Source of the DNA: PALSA-607 sp963825425
GTDB lineage: Bacteria > Actinomycetota > Actinomycetes > Acidothermales > Acidothermaceae
Assembly: GCA_963825425.1 (NCBI GenBank)
Contig: CAWGTF010000011.1
Span: 310,001-374,000, forward strand
Length of the DNA: 64,000 nt
Reading direction: 5' to 3'
Every line of letters begins with the position of its first letter. The first letter of the stretch is position 1. Below are positions 28,657 through 37,547 of this stretch, piece by piece. A program made the position numbers and the translations under genes. Under the pieces are notes generated by a model, which was given only the letters and a program-made list of their open reading frames with translations, did not search any database and was not told where the DNA came from.

Positions 28657-29807
28657 GTGGATACCGGACGCAAGCGCGAACTCGAAGACAAGGTTTTTGC
28701 CGGCGCAGCGATTGAGCTACGACGACGGGGTGGCGCTGTACGCGAGCGACGACCTGGCGTGGCTCGGCGAGCTCGCCCACTACGTGCGCACCCAGAAGAA
28801 CGGTGACCGCACCTACTTCAACGTGAACCGGCATCTGAACCTCACGAACGTGTGCGCCGCGTCGTGCGCTTACTGCAGTTTCCAGCGCAAGCCCGGCGAG
28901 ACCGACGCCTACACGATGCGCATCGAACAGGCCGTGGCGCTCGCCAAGCAGATGGAGCCCGAGGGCATCACCGAGCTGCACATCGTGAACGGCTTGCACC
29001 CGACCTTGCCGTGGCGGTACTACCCGCGCTCGCTGAAAGCGCTGAAGGAAGCGCTGCCGGGTGTCGCGCTGAAGGCGTTCACCGCGACCGAGATCCACTG
29101 GTTCGAAGAGATCTCAGGGCTGTCGGCCGACGAGATCCTCGACGAGCTCATCGACGCCGGGCTCGAGTCGCTGACAGGTGGCGGCGCCGAGATCTTCGAC
29201 TGGGAAGTGCGCGCAGAAGATCGTCGACCACAAGACGCACTGGGAAGACTGGTCGCGGATCCATCGGCTGGCCCATTCGAAGGGCCTGAAGACGCCGTGC
29301 ACGATGCTCTACGGTCACATCGAAGAGCCCCGGCATCGGGTCGATCACGTGCTACGCCTGCGCGAGCTTCAAGACGAGACCGGTGGCTTCGTGGTGTTCA
29401 TTCCGCTGCGCTTCCAGCACGACGCGAGCGGCGACCCGCGCAACCGGCTCATGACCCAGCCGATGGCGACCGGCGCCGAGGCGCTGAAGACTTTCGCCGT
29501 CTCCCGGCTGCTGTTCGACAACGTGCCGCATGTCAAGGCGTTCTGGGTGATGCACGGCCTCACGACCTCGCAGCTCGCGTTGTCGCATGGCGCCGACGAC
29601 CTCGACGGATCGGTGGTCGAGTACAAGATCACGCACGACGCCGACCACTTCGGCACACCGAACACGATGCACCGCGACGACCTCCTCGAGCTCATTCGCG
29701 ACGCCGGCTTCACGCCGGTCGAGCGCGATACGCGCTACAACGTGATCCGCGTTTTCGACGGTCCTGACACGGGCCGACGTGATGTCCCGCAACCCATGCC
29801 GGTCTGA
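28657..29807 (+). CDS. mqnE: Aminofutalosine synthase MqnE (two frameshifts)
   Basis: Radical SAM enzyme joining 3-(1-carboxyvinyloxy)benzoate and SAM to aminodeoxyfutalosine. The GTG at 28657 gives DTGRKRELEDKVFAG, which becomes RLSYDDGVALYASDDLAWLG after a net +1 shift near 28704. The cluster motif is TNVCAASCAYCSFQRKPGE (CxxxCxxC), then LHIVNGLHPTLPWRYYPRSL and SLTGGGAEIFDWEVR. A second shift near 29212 leads to KIVDHKTHWEDWSRIHRLAH and HIEEPRHRVDHVLRLRELQDETGGF. About 383 aa. The match to Streptomyces MqnE as I remember it is close over the full length. Confidence 0.94.
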
Positions 29808-29808
29808 C

Positions 29809-30138
29809 GTGCCTGCGAGCATCAACCCCGACAGCGCGGACGCCGATCAGCCCGCGCCGCGCCGTCCGCATGCGATCTTGCGGTACACGACGTTGCGGTT
29901 GGCGCTCTTCGTCGTCGCACTCGTCGTGTTGTGGCTGGTCCGGGTCAGAGACGGCGTCTTGTTAGTGGCGATCGCACTCGTGCTCTCGGGTCTCGCGAGC
30001 TTCGTGTTGCTGGCCCGGCAGCGCGACGCGATGTCGGCGCAACTCCACGAAGCGGCGCTGCGGCGCCGAACGAAGGCGCAGTTGCGGGCCGCCCGCGAGG
30101 ACGTCCCCGACACCGTCGACGAAGCTGCGGACGCATGA
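29809..30138 (+). CDS. Small membrane protein, DUF4229-like
   Basis: 109 aa from GTG 29809. A polar N-terminus is followed by two hydrophobic spans, LRLALFVVALVVLWLV and GVLLVAIALVLSGLASFVLLA, then a basic/acidic coiled tail (AQLHEAALRRRTKAQLRAARED). This is the layout of DUF4229 proteins in actinomycete menaquinone loci. Function unknown. It lies between mqnE and mqnA, overlapping the mqnA start by ATGA, so it is co-translated with the pathway. Confidence 0.75.
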   Translation: MPASINPDSADADQPAPRRPHAILRYTTLRLALFVVALVVLWLVRVRDGVLLVAIALVLSGLASFVLLARQRDAMSAQLHEAALRRRTKAQLRAAREDVPDTVDEAADA

Positions 30139-30978
30139 CAATTCCCCGCCCGCGCGTTGGTCACATCCAGTTCCTGAACTGCCTGCCGTTGTATTGGGGT
30201 TTGGTCCACTCCGGTGCGTTGCTCGACGTCGACCTTCGCCGCGATACCCCTGATCGGCTCAGTGACCGCCTGGTTGCCGGCGATCTCGACATCGCGCCGA
30301 TCAGCGTTGTCGAGTACCTGCGGCATGCCGACGAGCTCACTGTGCTGCCTGACTTGGCTGTCGGCTCGGACGGCCCGGTGATGTCATGCGTGCTCGTCAG
30401 TCAGTTGCCGCTTGAGCAGCTGGACGGCGAGCTGGTGACGCTGGGATCGACCAGCCGGACGACGATCGAGTTGGCGAAGATGCTGCTCGAGGAGCGGATC
30501 GGCGTCCGCCCTCGGTACCTGACGTGTCCGCCGGACCTGCCCGCGATGATGCTCGAAGCTCCAGCGGCGGTGCTCATCGGCGACGCGGCGCTGCGCGCGA
30601 CGCTGCACGACGGGCCGCGTTTGGGCCTCGACGTTCACGACATGGGTGCGGCCTGGCGCGACTGGACCGGGCTACCGATGGTTTTCGCTGTGTGGGCGGC
30701 TCGCCGCCAGTTCGCCACTGACCATCCTGGCCTCGTCAAAGAAGTCCACGATGCCTTTGTGCGTTCGCGCGAGATCTCGCTCGCTCGGGTCGAGGAGGTC
30801 GCCGCAGTCGGCCGCCCGATGGGAGGACTTCGAAGCGGCCGCCCTCGTGCGCTACTTCCAGACGCTCGATTTTTCGCTCGGCGACCGGCAGCTCGCGGGC
30901 CTCGCCGAGTTCGCGCACCGGGTCGGCCCGCGCATCGGGCTAGCCCGGTTTGAGGAGCCGACGTTCGCTGACGTGTGA
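30135..30978 (+). CDS. mqnA: Chorismate dehydratase MqnA (frameshifted)
   Basis: First futalosine-route enzyme: chorismate to 3-(1-carboxyvinyloxy)benzoate. Periplasmic-binding-protein fold: RVGHIQFLNCLPLYWGL, RLVAGDLDIAPISVVEYLRH, VTLGSTSRTTIELAKMLLEER, VLIGDAALRA and GAAWRDWTGLPMVFAVWAARR. A net +1 shift near 30806 joins RVEEVAA to RWEDFEAAALVRYFQTLDFSLGDRQLAGLAEFAHR. About 280 aa. ATG 30135 overlaps the preceding stop. Confidence 0.92.
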
Positions 30979-31075
30979 CCCGTTCGACTACTCGTCGGGT
31001 AGTCAGATCGTCCTAAGTGATCAACCTGCGCGTTTCGACGCTGCGCCGCAGGCGATTGCTGTCACCATCGACCGC

Positions 31076-31502
31076 ATGGCTGTGCCCATTCCCGCACCCC
31101 GCCCCGCCCCCGGCCCCGCCCCAGGCGTCGAGACGTACAGCGTGATCGTCGCCGACGATGCAGCCGGCATCCGAGAGTTGATGCGCACGCTGTTGTCGCT
31201 TGAGCCCGACTTCGAGGTCGTCGGACAGGCCAGCGACGGGTTCGAGGCGGTGGAGCTCGTCACCGAGCTACAGCCCGATCTGGTGGTCATCGACATCTCG
31301 ATGCCGGTGATGGACGGCCTCGAGGCCATCGAGCGAATCCGGGCGGTCTCACCCGCGACGCGGGTGGCGGTGCTCTCGGCGGAGCGGCGTCCGACGGGCT
31401 ACGGGGGCCGACACCGAGATCGAGAAGGGGACGCCGAACGAGGTCGTGGTCACCACGCTGCGCACGCTGTGCCAGACCGGCCCGCACGCGGGCGTCCGCT
31501 GA
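31076..31502 (+). CDS. Stand-alone response-regulator receiver domain (frameshifted)
   Basis: About 141 aa. A proline-rich N-terminus (about 15 residues) precedes one receiver domain: acidic pair in YSVIVADDAAGIRELM, phospho-acceptor Asp in DLVVIDISMPVMDGLEAIERIR, the Ser in VAVLSAE. After a net +1 shift near 31385 comes the conserved Lys in EIEKGTPNEVVVTTLRTL. There is no output domain and no histidine kinase nearby. It lies between mqnA and mqnC. It could relay phosphate or act by protein contact; the partner is unknown. Confidence 0.8.
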
Positions 31503-31532
31503 CCGATCCAGGGGCCGACTAGGCTCTCCTGC

Positions 31533-32733
31533 GTGGCTGACCTGCGCATGTTGCTCGATCGAGCCGCCGACGGCGGCCGCATCTCGGCGTCCGACGCACT
31601 CGAGCTCTATACGGAGGCACCGCTGCACGCGCTCGGCCGCGCGGCCGACGCGGCCCGCCGCCGCCGCTTCGGTGACGACTGCTGGCATCGCGACCTACCT
31701 GATCGACCGCAACATCAACTACACCAACGCCTGCGTCACGGCGTGCAAGTTCTGCGCGTTCTACCGAGCGCCAAAGCACGAGGAAGCGTGGACTCATCCG
31801 CTCGAGGAGATCCTGCGCCGCTGCGGCGAGGCGGTTGAACTCGGGGCGACGCAGATCATGCTGCAGGGCGGCCACAATCCCGACCTCGGCATCGAGTGGT
31901 ACGAGCAGACCTTCTCGGCCGTGCGCGCCGCGTACCCATCGCTGGCGCTGCACTCGCTCGGGGGATCCGAGGTCGTGCACATCGCCCGGACGTCCGGGCT
32001 GTCCTTCGCCGAAGTCATCACCCGGCTGCACGGCGCCGGGCTCGACTCGTTCGCCGGGGCCGGAGCCGAGATCTTGACCGAGCGGCCGCGGCACGCGATC
32101 GCGCCGCTGAAGGAGACCGGCGCGGTGTGGCTCGAGGTGATGGAGACCGCGCACAAGCTCGGGGTGCAGTCGACCGCGACCTTCATGATGGGCACCGGCG
32201 AGACGAACGCCGAGCGCATCGAGCACCTGCGGATGATCCGCGACGTGCAGGATCGCACGGGCGGCTTCCGGTCGTTCATCCCGTGGACGTACCAGCCGGA
32301 GAACAACCACCTGCGCGGGCGCACGCTGGCGACGCCGCTGGAGTACCTGCGGCTGCTCGCGGTGGCCCGGCTGTTCTTCGACAACATCGCGCACCTGCAG
32401 GTGTCGCAGCTGACCCTCGGCAAGGAGGTCGGCCAGCTCGGGTTGCACTACGGCGCCGACGACCTCGGATCGGTGATGCTCGAGGAGAACGTGGTGTCGT
32501 CGGCCGGCGCCCGGCACCGCTGGAACCTGACCGAGCTGATCCACCTGATCCGGTCGGCGGATCGAGTGCCGGCGCAGCGCGACACGCTGTACAACCACCT
32601 GCGGGTGCATTGGACGCCGGCCGACGATCCCGAGCCGGACGAGCGGATCGCGTCCCACTTCGCCTCGACCGCTCCCGGCGCGCAGCGCCCAGCGTCGGGC
32701 GCGCAGCGGGTGCTCCCCTTAGTCGCCAGCTAG
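31533..32733 (+). CDS. mqnC: Dehypoxanthine futalosine cyclase MqnC (frameshifted)
   Basis: Radical SAM enzyme cyclising dehypoxanthine futalosine. The start GTG 31533 gives ADLRMLLDRAADGGRISASDALELY. A net +1 shift near 31682 leads into GIATYLIDRNINYTNACVTACKFCAFYRAPKHEE (CxxxCxxC cluster), LQGGHNPDLGIEWYE, AGAGAEILTERPRHAIAPLK, MGTGETNAERIEHL and FIPWTYQPENNHL. About 399 aa with a short alanine/proline tail. It is followed two bases later by the deaminase gene. Confidence 0.94.
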
Positions 32734-32735
32734 CC

Positions 32736-33749
32736 GTGGCGGATTATCCGAAGATCGAGCTGCACGTCCACCTCGAGGGGACGGTCCAGCCGCGCACCCT
32801 TCTCGACCTTGCGCGACGCAACGACCTGCCGCTGCCGGTCGACAGCGTCGACGAGCTGACCGCGCTGTATGAGTTCACCGATTTCGCGCACTTCATTGAG
32901 GTCTGGATCCTGACCACCAACGTGATGCGCACCGCCGACGACTTCCGGCAGATCGTGGTCGACTATGCGGCGCAGGCGGCGAGTTACGGCGCTGTCTACC
33001 TCGAAGCCATCTTCTCCCCGATCGAGCGGGTCGCTCGTGGTGTGCGGTGGGACGACCTCTTCGAGGGTTACTGCGACGGCGCCCAGCAGGCGCAGGAAGA
33101 GCACGGTGTCGTCGTCCGCCTCACGCCTGACTCCTACCGAGGAGCCGACGTCGAGGCGACCGAGGAACTCGCGCGCCGGGCGGTGGCCTACCGTCACCGC
33201 GGCATCGTCGGGCTAGGCCTCGGCGGTCCCGAGGCGGGCTTTGCGCCGCAGCCGTACAAGCGCGCGTTCGAGATCGCCAAGGCAGGAGGGCTCGCGTCGG
33301 TTCCGCATGCCGGCGAATCGGCGGGCGCCGAGTCGATCAGGGAGACGATGGAAGCTCTGCAGGCTGACCGCATCAGGCACGGGATCGCGGCGATCGACGA
33401 CGCCGACCTGACAGCCGAGTTGGCGGCTCGCCAGATCGTGCTCGACGTGTGCCCGACGTCGAATCTGCGCACCCGCAGTGTCAGCGACCTCGGCGTCCAT
33501 CCGTTGCCGCTTCTCGTCGCCGCTGGCGTCAGCTGCTCACTGGGCACCGACGACCCGGCGATGTTCGGTACCGATCTTGGTCGCGAGCACCAGATCGCCA
33601 GCCGGCTCGGCGTCGCGCCGTCGGTTCTCTTCGAGGCGGGTCTGCGTGGCGCGATGTGCGATGACGAGACAAGGGATCGAATCCGGACGGCGGGGGTGGC
33701 GGTCGATTGGGCGGCCGTTGACGCAGTGGCAAGCGGCGGGACGTTGTGA
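32736..33749 (+). CDS. Adenosine-deaminase-family protein, probable aminodeoxyfutalosine deaminase
   Basis: Intact 337 aa. Zinc ligands in IELHVHLEGTVQPRTLL; GLGLGGPEAGFAPQPY; VPHAGESAGAESIRE with the third His; catalytic region RIRHGIAAIDD; and CPTSNLRTRSV and SLGTDDPAMFGTDL with the catalytic Asp pair. By family alone this is adenosine deaminase. Its place between mqnC and menG, and the known ADA-like 6-aminodeoxyfutalosine deaminases of actinomycetes (Acidothermus), make that the likelier substrate. Its GTG is two bases after mqnC and its stop overlaps menG. Confidence 0.88.
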   Translation: MADYPKIELHVHLEGTVQPRTLLDLARRNDLPLPVDSVDELTALYEFTDFAHFIEVWILTTNVMRTADDFRQIVVDYAAQAASYGAVYLEAIFSPIERVARGVRWDDLFEGYCDGAQQAQEEHGVVVRLTPDSYRGADVEATEELARRAVAYRHRGIVGLGLGGPEAGFAPQPYKRAFEIAKAGGLASVPHAGESAGAESIRETMEALQADRIRHGIAAIDDADLTAELAARQIVLDVCPTSNLRTRSVSDLGVHPLPLLVAAGVSCSLGTDDPAMFGTDLGREHQIASRLGVAPSVLFEAGLRGAMCDDETRDRIRTAGVAVDWAAVDAVASGGTL

Positions 33750-34463
33750 CGCCCACCCGCGCTGACCTGGGCAAGCAGCCGGCAGAAGTGGCGGCCATGT
33801 TCGACGACGTGGCCCCGCGATATGACCTGGTCAACGACGTCCTGTCCCTTGGTCAGGACCGGATCTGGCGCAAGGCAGTCGCCCGTGCGGTCGGAGCAGC
33901 CGAAGGCGAGAAGGTGCTCGACGTTGCCGCCGGTACCGGGACCTCGTCGGCGTCGTTCACCACCGCCGGCGCCGACTGCGTCGCCTGCGACTTCTCCCTC
34001 GGCATGTTGCGTCAGGGTGCCCGGCAACGCGGCGGGGCGGACGTCGGCGGCGTGTGCTTCGTCGCCGGCGACGCTCTGGCGCTACCGTTCGCCGACGAGT
34101 CCTTCGACGCCGTCACGATCTCGTTCGGCCTGCGCAACGTCCACGATGTCGATGCCGCGTTGCGCGACCTGCGACGGGTCACGAAGCCGGGCGGGCGACT
34201 GGTGATCTGCGAGTTCAGCTCACCGACCTGGACGCCGTTTCGCCGGCTGTACGACGCCTACCTCGGACGTCGTGCCTTCGGTGGTGAAGAGGGTCAGCTC
34301 CAACCCCGACTCCTACGTCTATCTCGCGGAGTCGATCAAGGCCTGGCCAGCCCAGGCGGAGCTGGCCCAGCAGATCCAAGCCGCGGGCTGGAGCAGCGTC
34401 GCCTGGCGTAACCTCACCGGCGGGATCGTTGCCGTCCATCGGGCCAAGCGGTCGGCGGCGTAG
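33746..34463 (+). CDS. menG: Demethylmenaquinone methyltransferase (frameshifted)
   Basis: UbiE/MenG SAM methyltransferase for the last ring step of menaquinone. VAAMFDDVAPRYDLVNDVLSLGQDRIWRKAV, SAM motif VLDVAAGTGTSSASFTTAGA, ACDFSLGMLRQG, GDALALPFADESFDAVTISFGLRNVHD and GGRLVICEFSSP. A shift near 34265 (YLG to DVVPSVVKRVSSNPDSYVYLAESI, consistent with loss of two bases) leads to LTGGIVAVHRA. About 238 aa. The GTG start overlaps the deaminase stop. Confidence 0.94.
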
Positions 34464-34499
34464 CGTGCCCGCCGACGGCATATGCTTCTCCAGCCGCTC

Positions 34500-34517
34500 T
34501 CGTGAACCTGTTCACAA
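34500..34517. promoter_or_regulatory. Rex operator upstream of the reductase-nuo operon
   Basis: TCGTGAACCTGTTCACAA is a near-perfect inverted repeat and matches the Streptomyces Rex operator TGTGAACnnnTTCACA at 12 of 13 fixed positions. It lies 37 bases after the menG stop and 65 bases before the reductase GTG, in the only sizeable gap upstream of nuoA. In S. coelicolor the nuo operon is a reported Rex target. Confidence 0.8.
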
Positions 34518-34582
34518 TGGTCTCTTCGGGGCCGCCTTGGAACGGCGCGCGGCGTACCCGCTTCGGCCTAGGTGGTGAATCC

Positions 34583-35947
34583 GTGACAGGCAAGGCAGTC
34601 GACGGCGGTTACGCGGAGTCGATCCCGGCGTCGACGGCGTCTGCGGTACTCGCTGATTCCGTTCCGGCCGGGACGCCGACCACCGAAGCCGACGTGATCG
34701 TGGTGGGTGCCGGGCCTGCCGGGTCCGCGACTGCCGCGCACCTCGCCCAAGCCGGTCTCGCGGTCGCCCTGCTCGAGAAGTCCGCCTTCCCTCGGGAGAA
34801 GGTCTGCGGCGACGGCCTCACACCACGGGCGGTCACCCAGCTGGTGAAGCTGGGCATCGACACCAGCCCCGAGGCGGGTTGGCTGCAGAACAAGGGCCTG
34901 CGCATCCTGGCCGGCGGTATGCGGGTCGAATTGCCGTGGCCCGAGCTGGCGAGTTTCCCCGACTACGGGCTGGTCCGCACTCGGCTCGACTTCGATCAGA
35001 TCCTCGCGCGGCGGGCGCAGAAGCTCGGCGTCGCGCTGCACGAGCAGACCCCCGCAACGCAGCCGGTGATCGACGGCGGCTCGGGGCGCGTGGTGGGCGT
35101 CATGGCACGCCCGGTCGGCAGCTGAGCGCGACGTCATGTTCAAGGCGCCGGTCATCGTCGCGGCCGATGGCAACTCGAGCCGCTTCTCACTCGCGCTCGG
35201 CCTGCATCGCAGAGAGAACCGGCCGATGGGAGTGGCGTATCGCCGCTACTTCGAGTCGCCGCGCCACGACGACGACTGGCTCGAGTCGTGGCTCGAGCTG
35301 TGGGACCGCCACGAGGGCAAGGACCGGCTGCTGCCCGGGCTATGGCTGGGTGTTCGGCATGGGCGACGGCACGAGCAACGTCGGTCTGGGCATCTTGAAC
35401 ACCTCCGCCTCCTTCCGCAACGTCGACTACCGGCAACTGCTCAAGCGCTGGACGGCGGGCATGCCCAAGGAGTGGGGATTCGACGAGGAGCACGCGCGCG
35501 GGTCCGGTGCGCGGCGCGGCGTTGCCGATGGGCTTCAACCGCAAGCCGCACTACGACCGCGGAGTGCTGCTGGTCGGCGACGCCGGCGGCATGGTGAATC
35601 CCTGCAATGGCGAGGGCATCGCGTACGCGATGGAGTCCGGCGAGCTGGCCGCCGAGATCATCGCGCAGGCGTTGGCGCGACCGGCCGGACTCCCTCGCGA
35701 GCGTGCCCTGCACGGCTATCCGAAGGCGCTCGACGACCGCTACGGCGGCTACTTCACACTCGGGCGGGTGTTCGTGAATCTGATCGGCAAGCCCGGTGTC
35801 ATGCGGCTACTCACACGGCACGGGATGTCGCATCCGACGATCATGCGGTTCACCTTGAAGATGCTGGCGAACCTCACCGATCCCAAGGGCGGCGACGCCA
35901 TGGACCGCGTCATCAACGGACTCACCCGGATCGCCCCAGCCGCCTGA
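34583..35947 (+). CDS. Geranylgeranyl-reductase-family FAD enzyme, MenJ-like (three frameshifts)
   Basis: Reduces isoprenoid double bonds. FAD motif VIVVGAGPAGSATAAHLAQAG, the family signature EKVCGDGLTPRAV, LVRTRLDFDQILARRA, VIVAADGNSSRFSLAL, GYGWVFGMGDGTSNVGLGILNT, MGFNRKPHYDRGVLLVGDAGGMVNPCNGEGIAYAMESGELAAE. Net +1 shifts near 35119, 35340 and 35502. About 453 aa. The GTG at 34583 has GGTGG upstream. Its place between menG and nuoA, under a Rex site, suggests it reduces the menaquinone tail like mycobacterial MenJ. Archaeal-lipid-type substrates are the alternative. Confidence 0.87.
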
Positions 35948-36033
35948 CCCGCGCGCAGGACGCGCTTCGCACCCACCTAGACTGACACGGCCCCAGTCGG
36001 CAAGCCTGGTATGCAAGGGAGTGAGGAACTGCG

Positions 36034-36402
36034 GTGAGTACCAACGCCAGCTACCTGCCCGTCCTCGCATTGTTCCTGCTTGCTGCGGGCTTCGCCGTGT
36101 TCTCCATTCTCATGGGCAGTCTCAGTGGACCGAAGCGCTACAACCGGGCGAAGTACGACGCGTACGAGTGCGGCATCGAGCCGACTCCGCAACCGGTCGG
36201 CGGTGGCAAGTTCCCGGTGAAGTACTACCTGACCGCGATGCTGTTCATCGTCTTCGACATCGAGATCATCTTCTTGTACCCGTGGGCCGTTGCGTTCCAG
36301 CACCTCGGGGTATTCGGGCTCGTCGAAATGGTGCTCTTCATCCTTACCGTGTTCGTCGCCTACGTGTACGTGTGGCGACGCGGCGGACTGGAATGGGACT
36401 GA
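36034..36402 (+). CDS. nuoA: NADH-quinone oxidoreductase subunit A
   Basis: Small membrane subunit of complex I. 122 aa, three spans, with the conserved loop KYDAYECGIEPTPQPVGGGKFPVKYYL between spans one and two and the acidic span FIVFDIEIIFLYPWAV. GTG 36034 follows GAGTGAGGAAC. It is the first of fourteen nuo genes. The 86 bases upstream show no promoter I can support, so transcription probably enters from the Rex-site promoter before the reductase gene. Confidence 0.96.
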   Translation: MSTNASYLPVLALFLLAAGFAVFSILMGSLSGPKRYNRAKYDAYECGIEPTPQPVGGGKFPVKYYLTAMLFIVFDIEIIFLYPWAVAFQHLGVFGLVEMVLFILTVFVAYVYVWRRGGLEWD

Positions 36403-36411
36403 GAACCAGAC

Positions 36412-36966
36412 ATGGGTCTTGAAGAAAATCTGCCCAGCGGCTTCCTGCTGACCAGCGTCGAGAAGCTCGCCGGCACCGCGCGGAAGAACTCGCTGTGGCC
36501 GGCGTCCTTCGGCTTGGCCTGTTGCGCGATCGAGATGATGGCGTCGGGCGCCGGCCGCTACGACCTTGCTCGCTTCGGCATGGAGGTCTTTCGGGCCTCG
36601 CCGCGCCAGGCCGACTTGATGATCGTGGCCGGTCGGGTCAGCCAGAAGATGGCACCGGTGCTGCGCCAGATCTATGACCAGATGGTCGAGCCCAAGTGGG
36701 TGCTCGCGATGGGCGTCTGTGCATCGTCGGGCGGCATGTTCAACAACTACGCGATCGTGCAGGGCGTCGACCATGTCGTCCCTGTCGACATGTACTTACC
36801 AGGCTGCCCGCCGCGACCCGAGATGTTGATGCACGCGATCCTCGAACTGCACGAGCGCATTCAGGTCATGAAGCTTGGCCCGAACGCGAAGAAGCAAGCG
36901 CACGAGAGGGAGCTCGAGGCGCTAGAGGCCGTGCCGACCCATGAGATGAAGGGTCTGCTTCGGTGA
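36412..36966 (+). CDS. nuoB: NADH-quinone oxidoreductase subunit B
   Basis: Carries cluster N2, next to the quinone site. 184 aa. Ligand cysteines are visible in FGLACCAIEMMASGAGRYDLARFG, in AMGVCASSGGMF and in DMYLPGCPPRPEML. The C-terminal tail beyond residue 155 is charged, as in other actinobacteria. Its stop overlaps the nuoC start. Confidence 0.97.
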   Translation: MGLEENLPSGFLLTSVEKLAGTARKNSLWPASFGLACCAIEMMASGAGRYDLARFGMEVFRASPRQADLMIVAGRVSQKMAPVLRQIYDQMVEPKWVLAMGVCASSGGMFNNYAIVQGVDHVVPVDMYLPGCPPRPEMLMHAILELHERIQVMKLGPNAKKQAHERELEALEAVPTHEMKGLLR

Positions 36967-37547
36967 GCGATCAGCCGGTCGCGCCAGCGCTGTTGCCCTC
37001 GACGCCACGTCCTTACGGCGGGTACTTCGACGAGGTCGCCGATGCGCTCGCACAGGCCTATCCGAACGTGGCGCAGGCGATCGAGCGGTCGATCGTCGAC
37101 CGCGGCGAACTCACGCTGCACGTGCGCCGGGAGAAGCTCCGCGACCTGGCCCAGCCGTTGCGCGACGACCAGGACCTTCGGTTCGAGCTGCTCTCGTCGC
37201 TGTCCGGCGTGCACTATCCGATGGACGCCGGCCGCGAGCTGCACGTCGTGTACGAGCTGACGTCGATGACACACAACCGGCGGATCAGGCTCGAGGTCGC
37301 CGCGCCGGACGACGATCCGCATGTACCGTCGGTCGTTGCGGTCTGGCCGACCGCGGACTTCCAGGAGCGCGAGACCTGGGACATGTTCGGCATCATCTTC
37401 GACGGGCATCCCGCGTTGACGCGCATCATGATGCCCGACGACTGGCCCGGACATCCGCAGCGCAAGGACTACCCGCTCGGCGGCATCCCCGTCGAGTACA
37501 AGGGCGCCACGATTCCGCCGCCAGATGAGCGGAGGCAATACGCGTGA
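36963..37547 (+). CDS. nuoC: NADH-quinone oxidoreductase subunit C
   Basis: Peripheral-arm 30-kDa-type subunit, separate from NuoD. 194 aa. The family signature is seen in PTADFQERETWDMFGIIFDGHPALTRIMMPDDWPGHPQRKDYPLGG, ending IPVEYKG and a short tail. It overlaps nuoB at the start and nuoD at the stop by GTGA. Confidence 0.96.
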   Translation: MSDQPVAPALLPSTPRPYGGYFDEVADALAQAYPNVAQAIERSIVDRGELTLHVRREKLRDLAQPLRDDQDLRFELLSSLSGVHYPMDAGRELHVVYELTSMTHNRRIRLEVAAPDDDPHVPSVVAVWPTADFQERETWDMFGIIFDGHPALTRIMMPDDWPGHPQRKDYPLGGIPVEYKGATIPPPDERRQYA

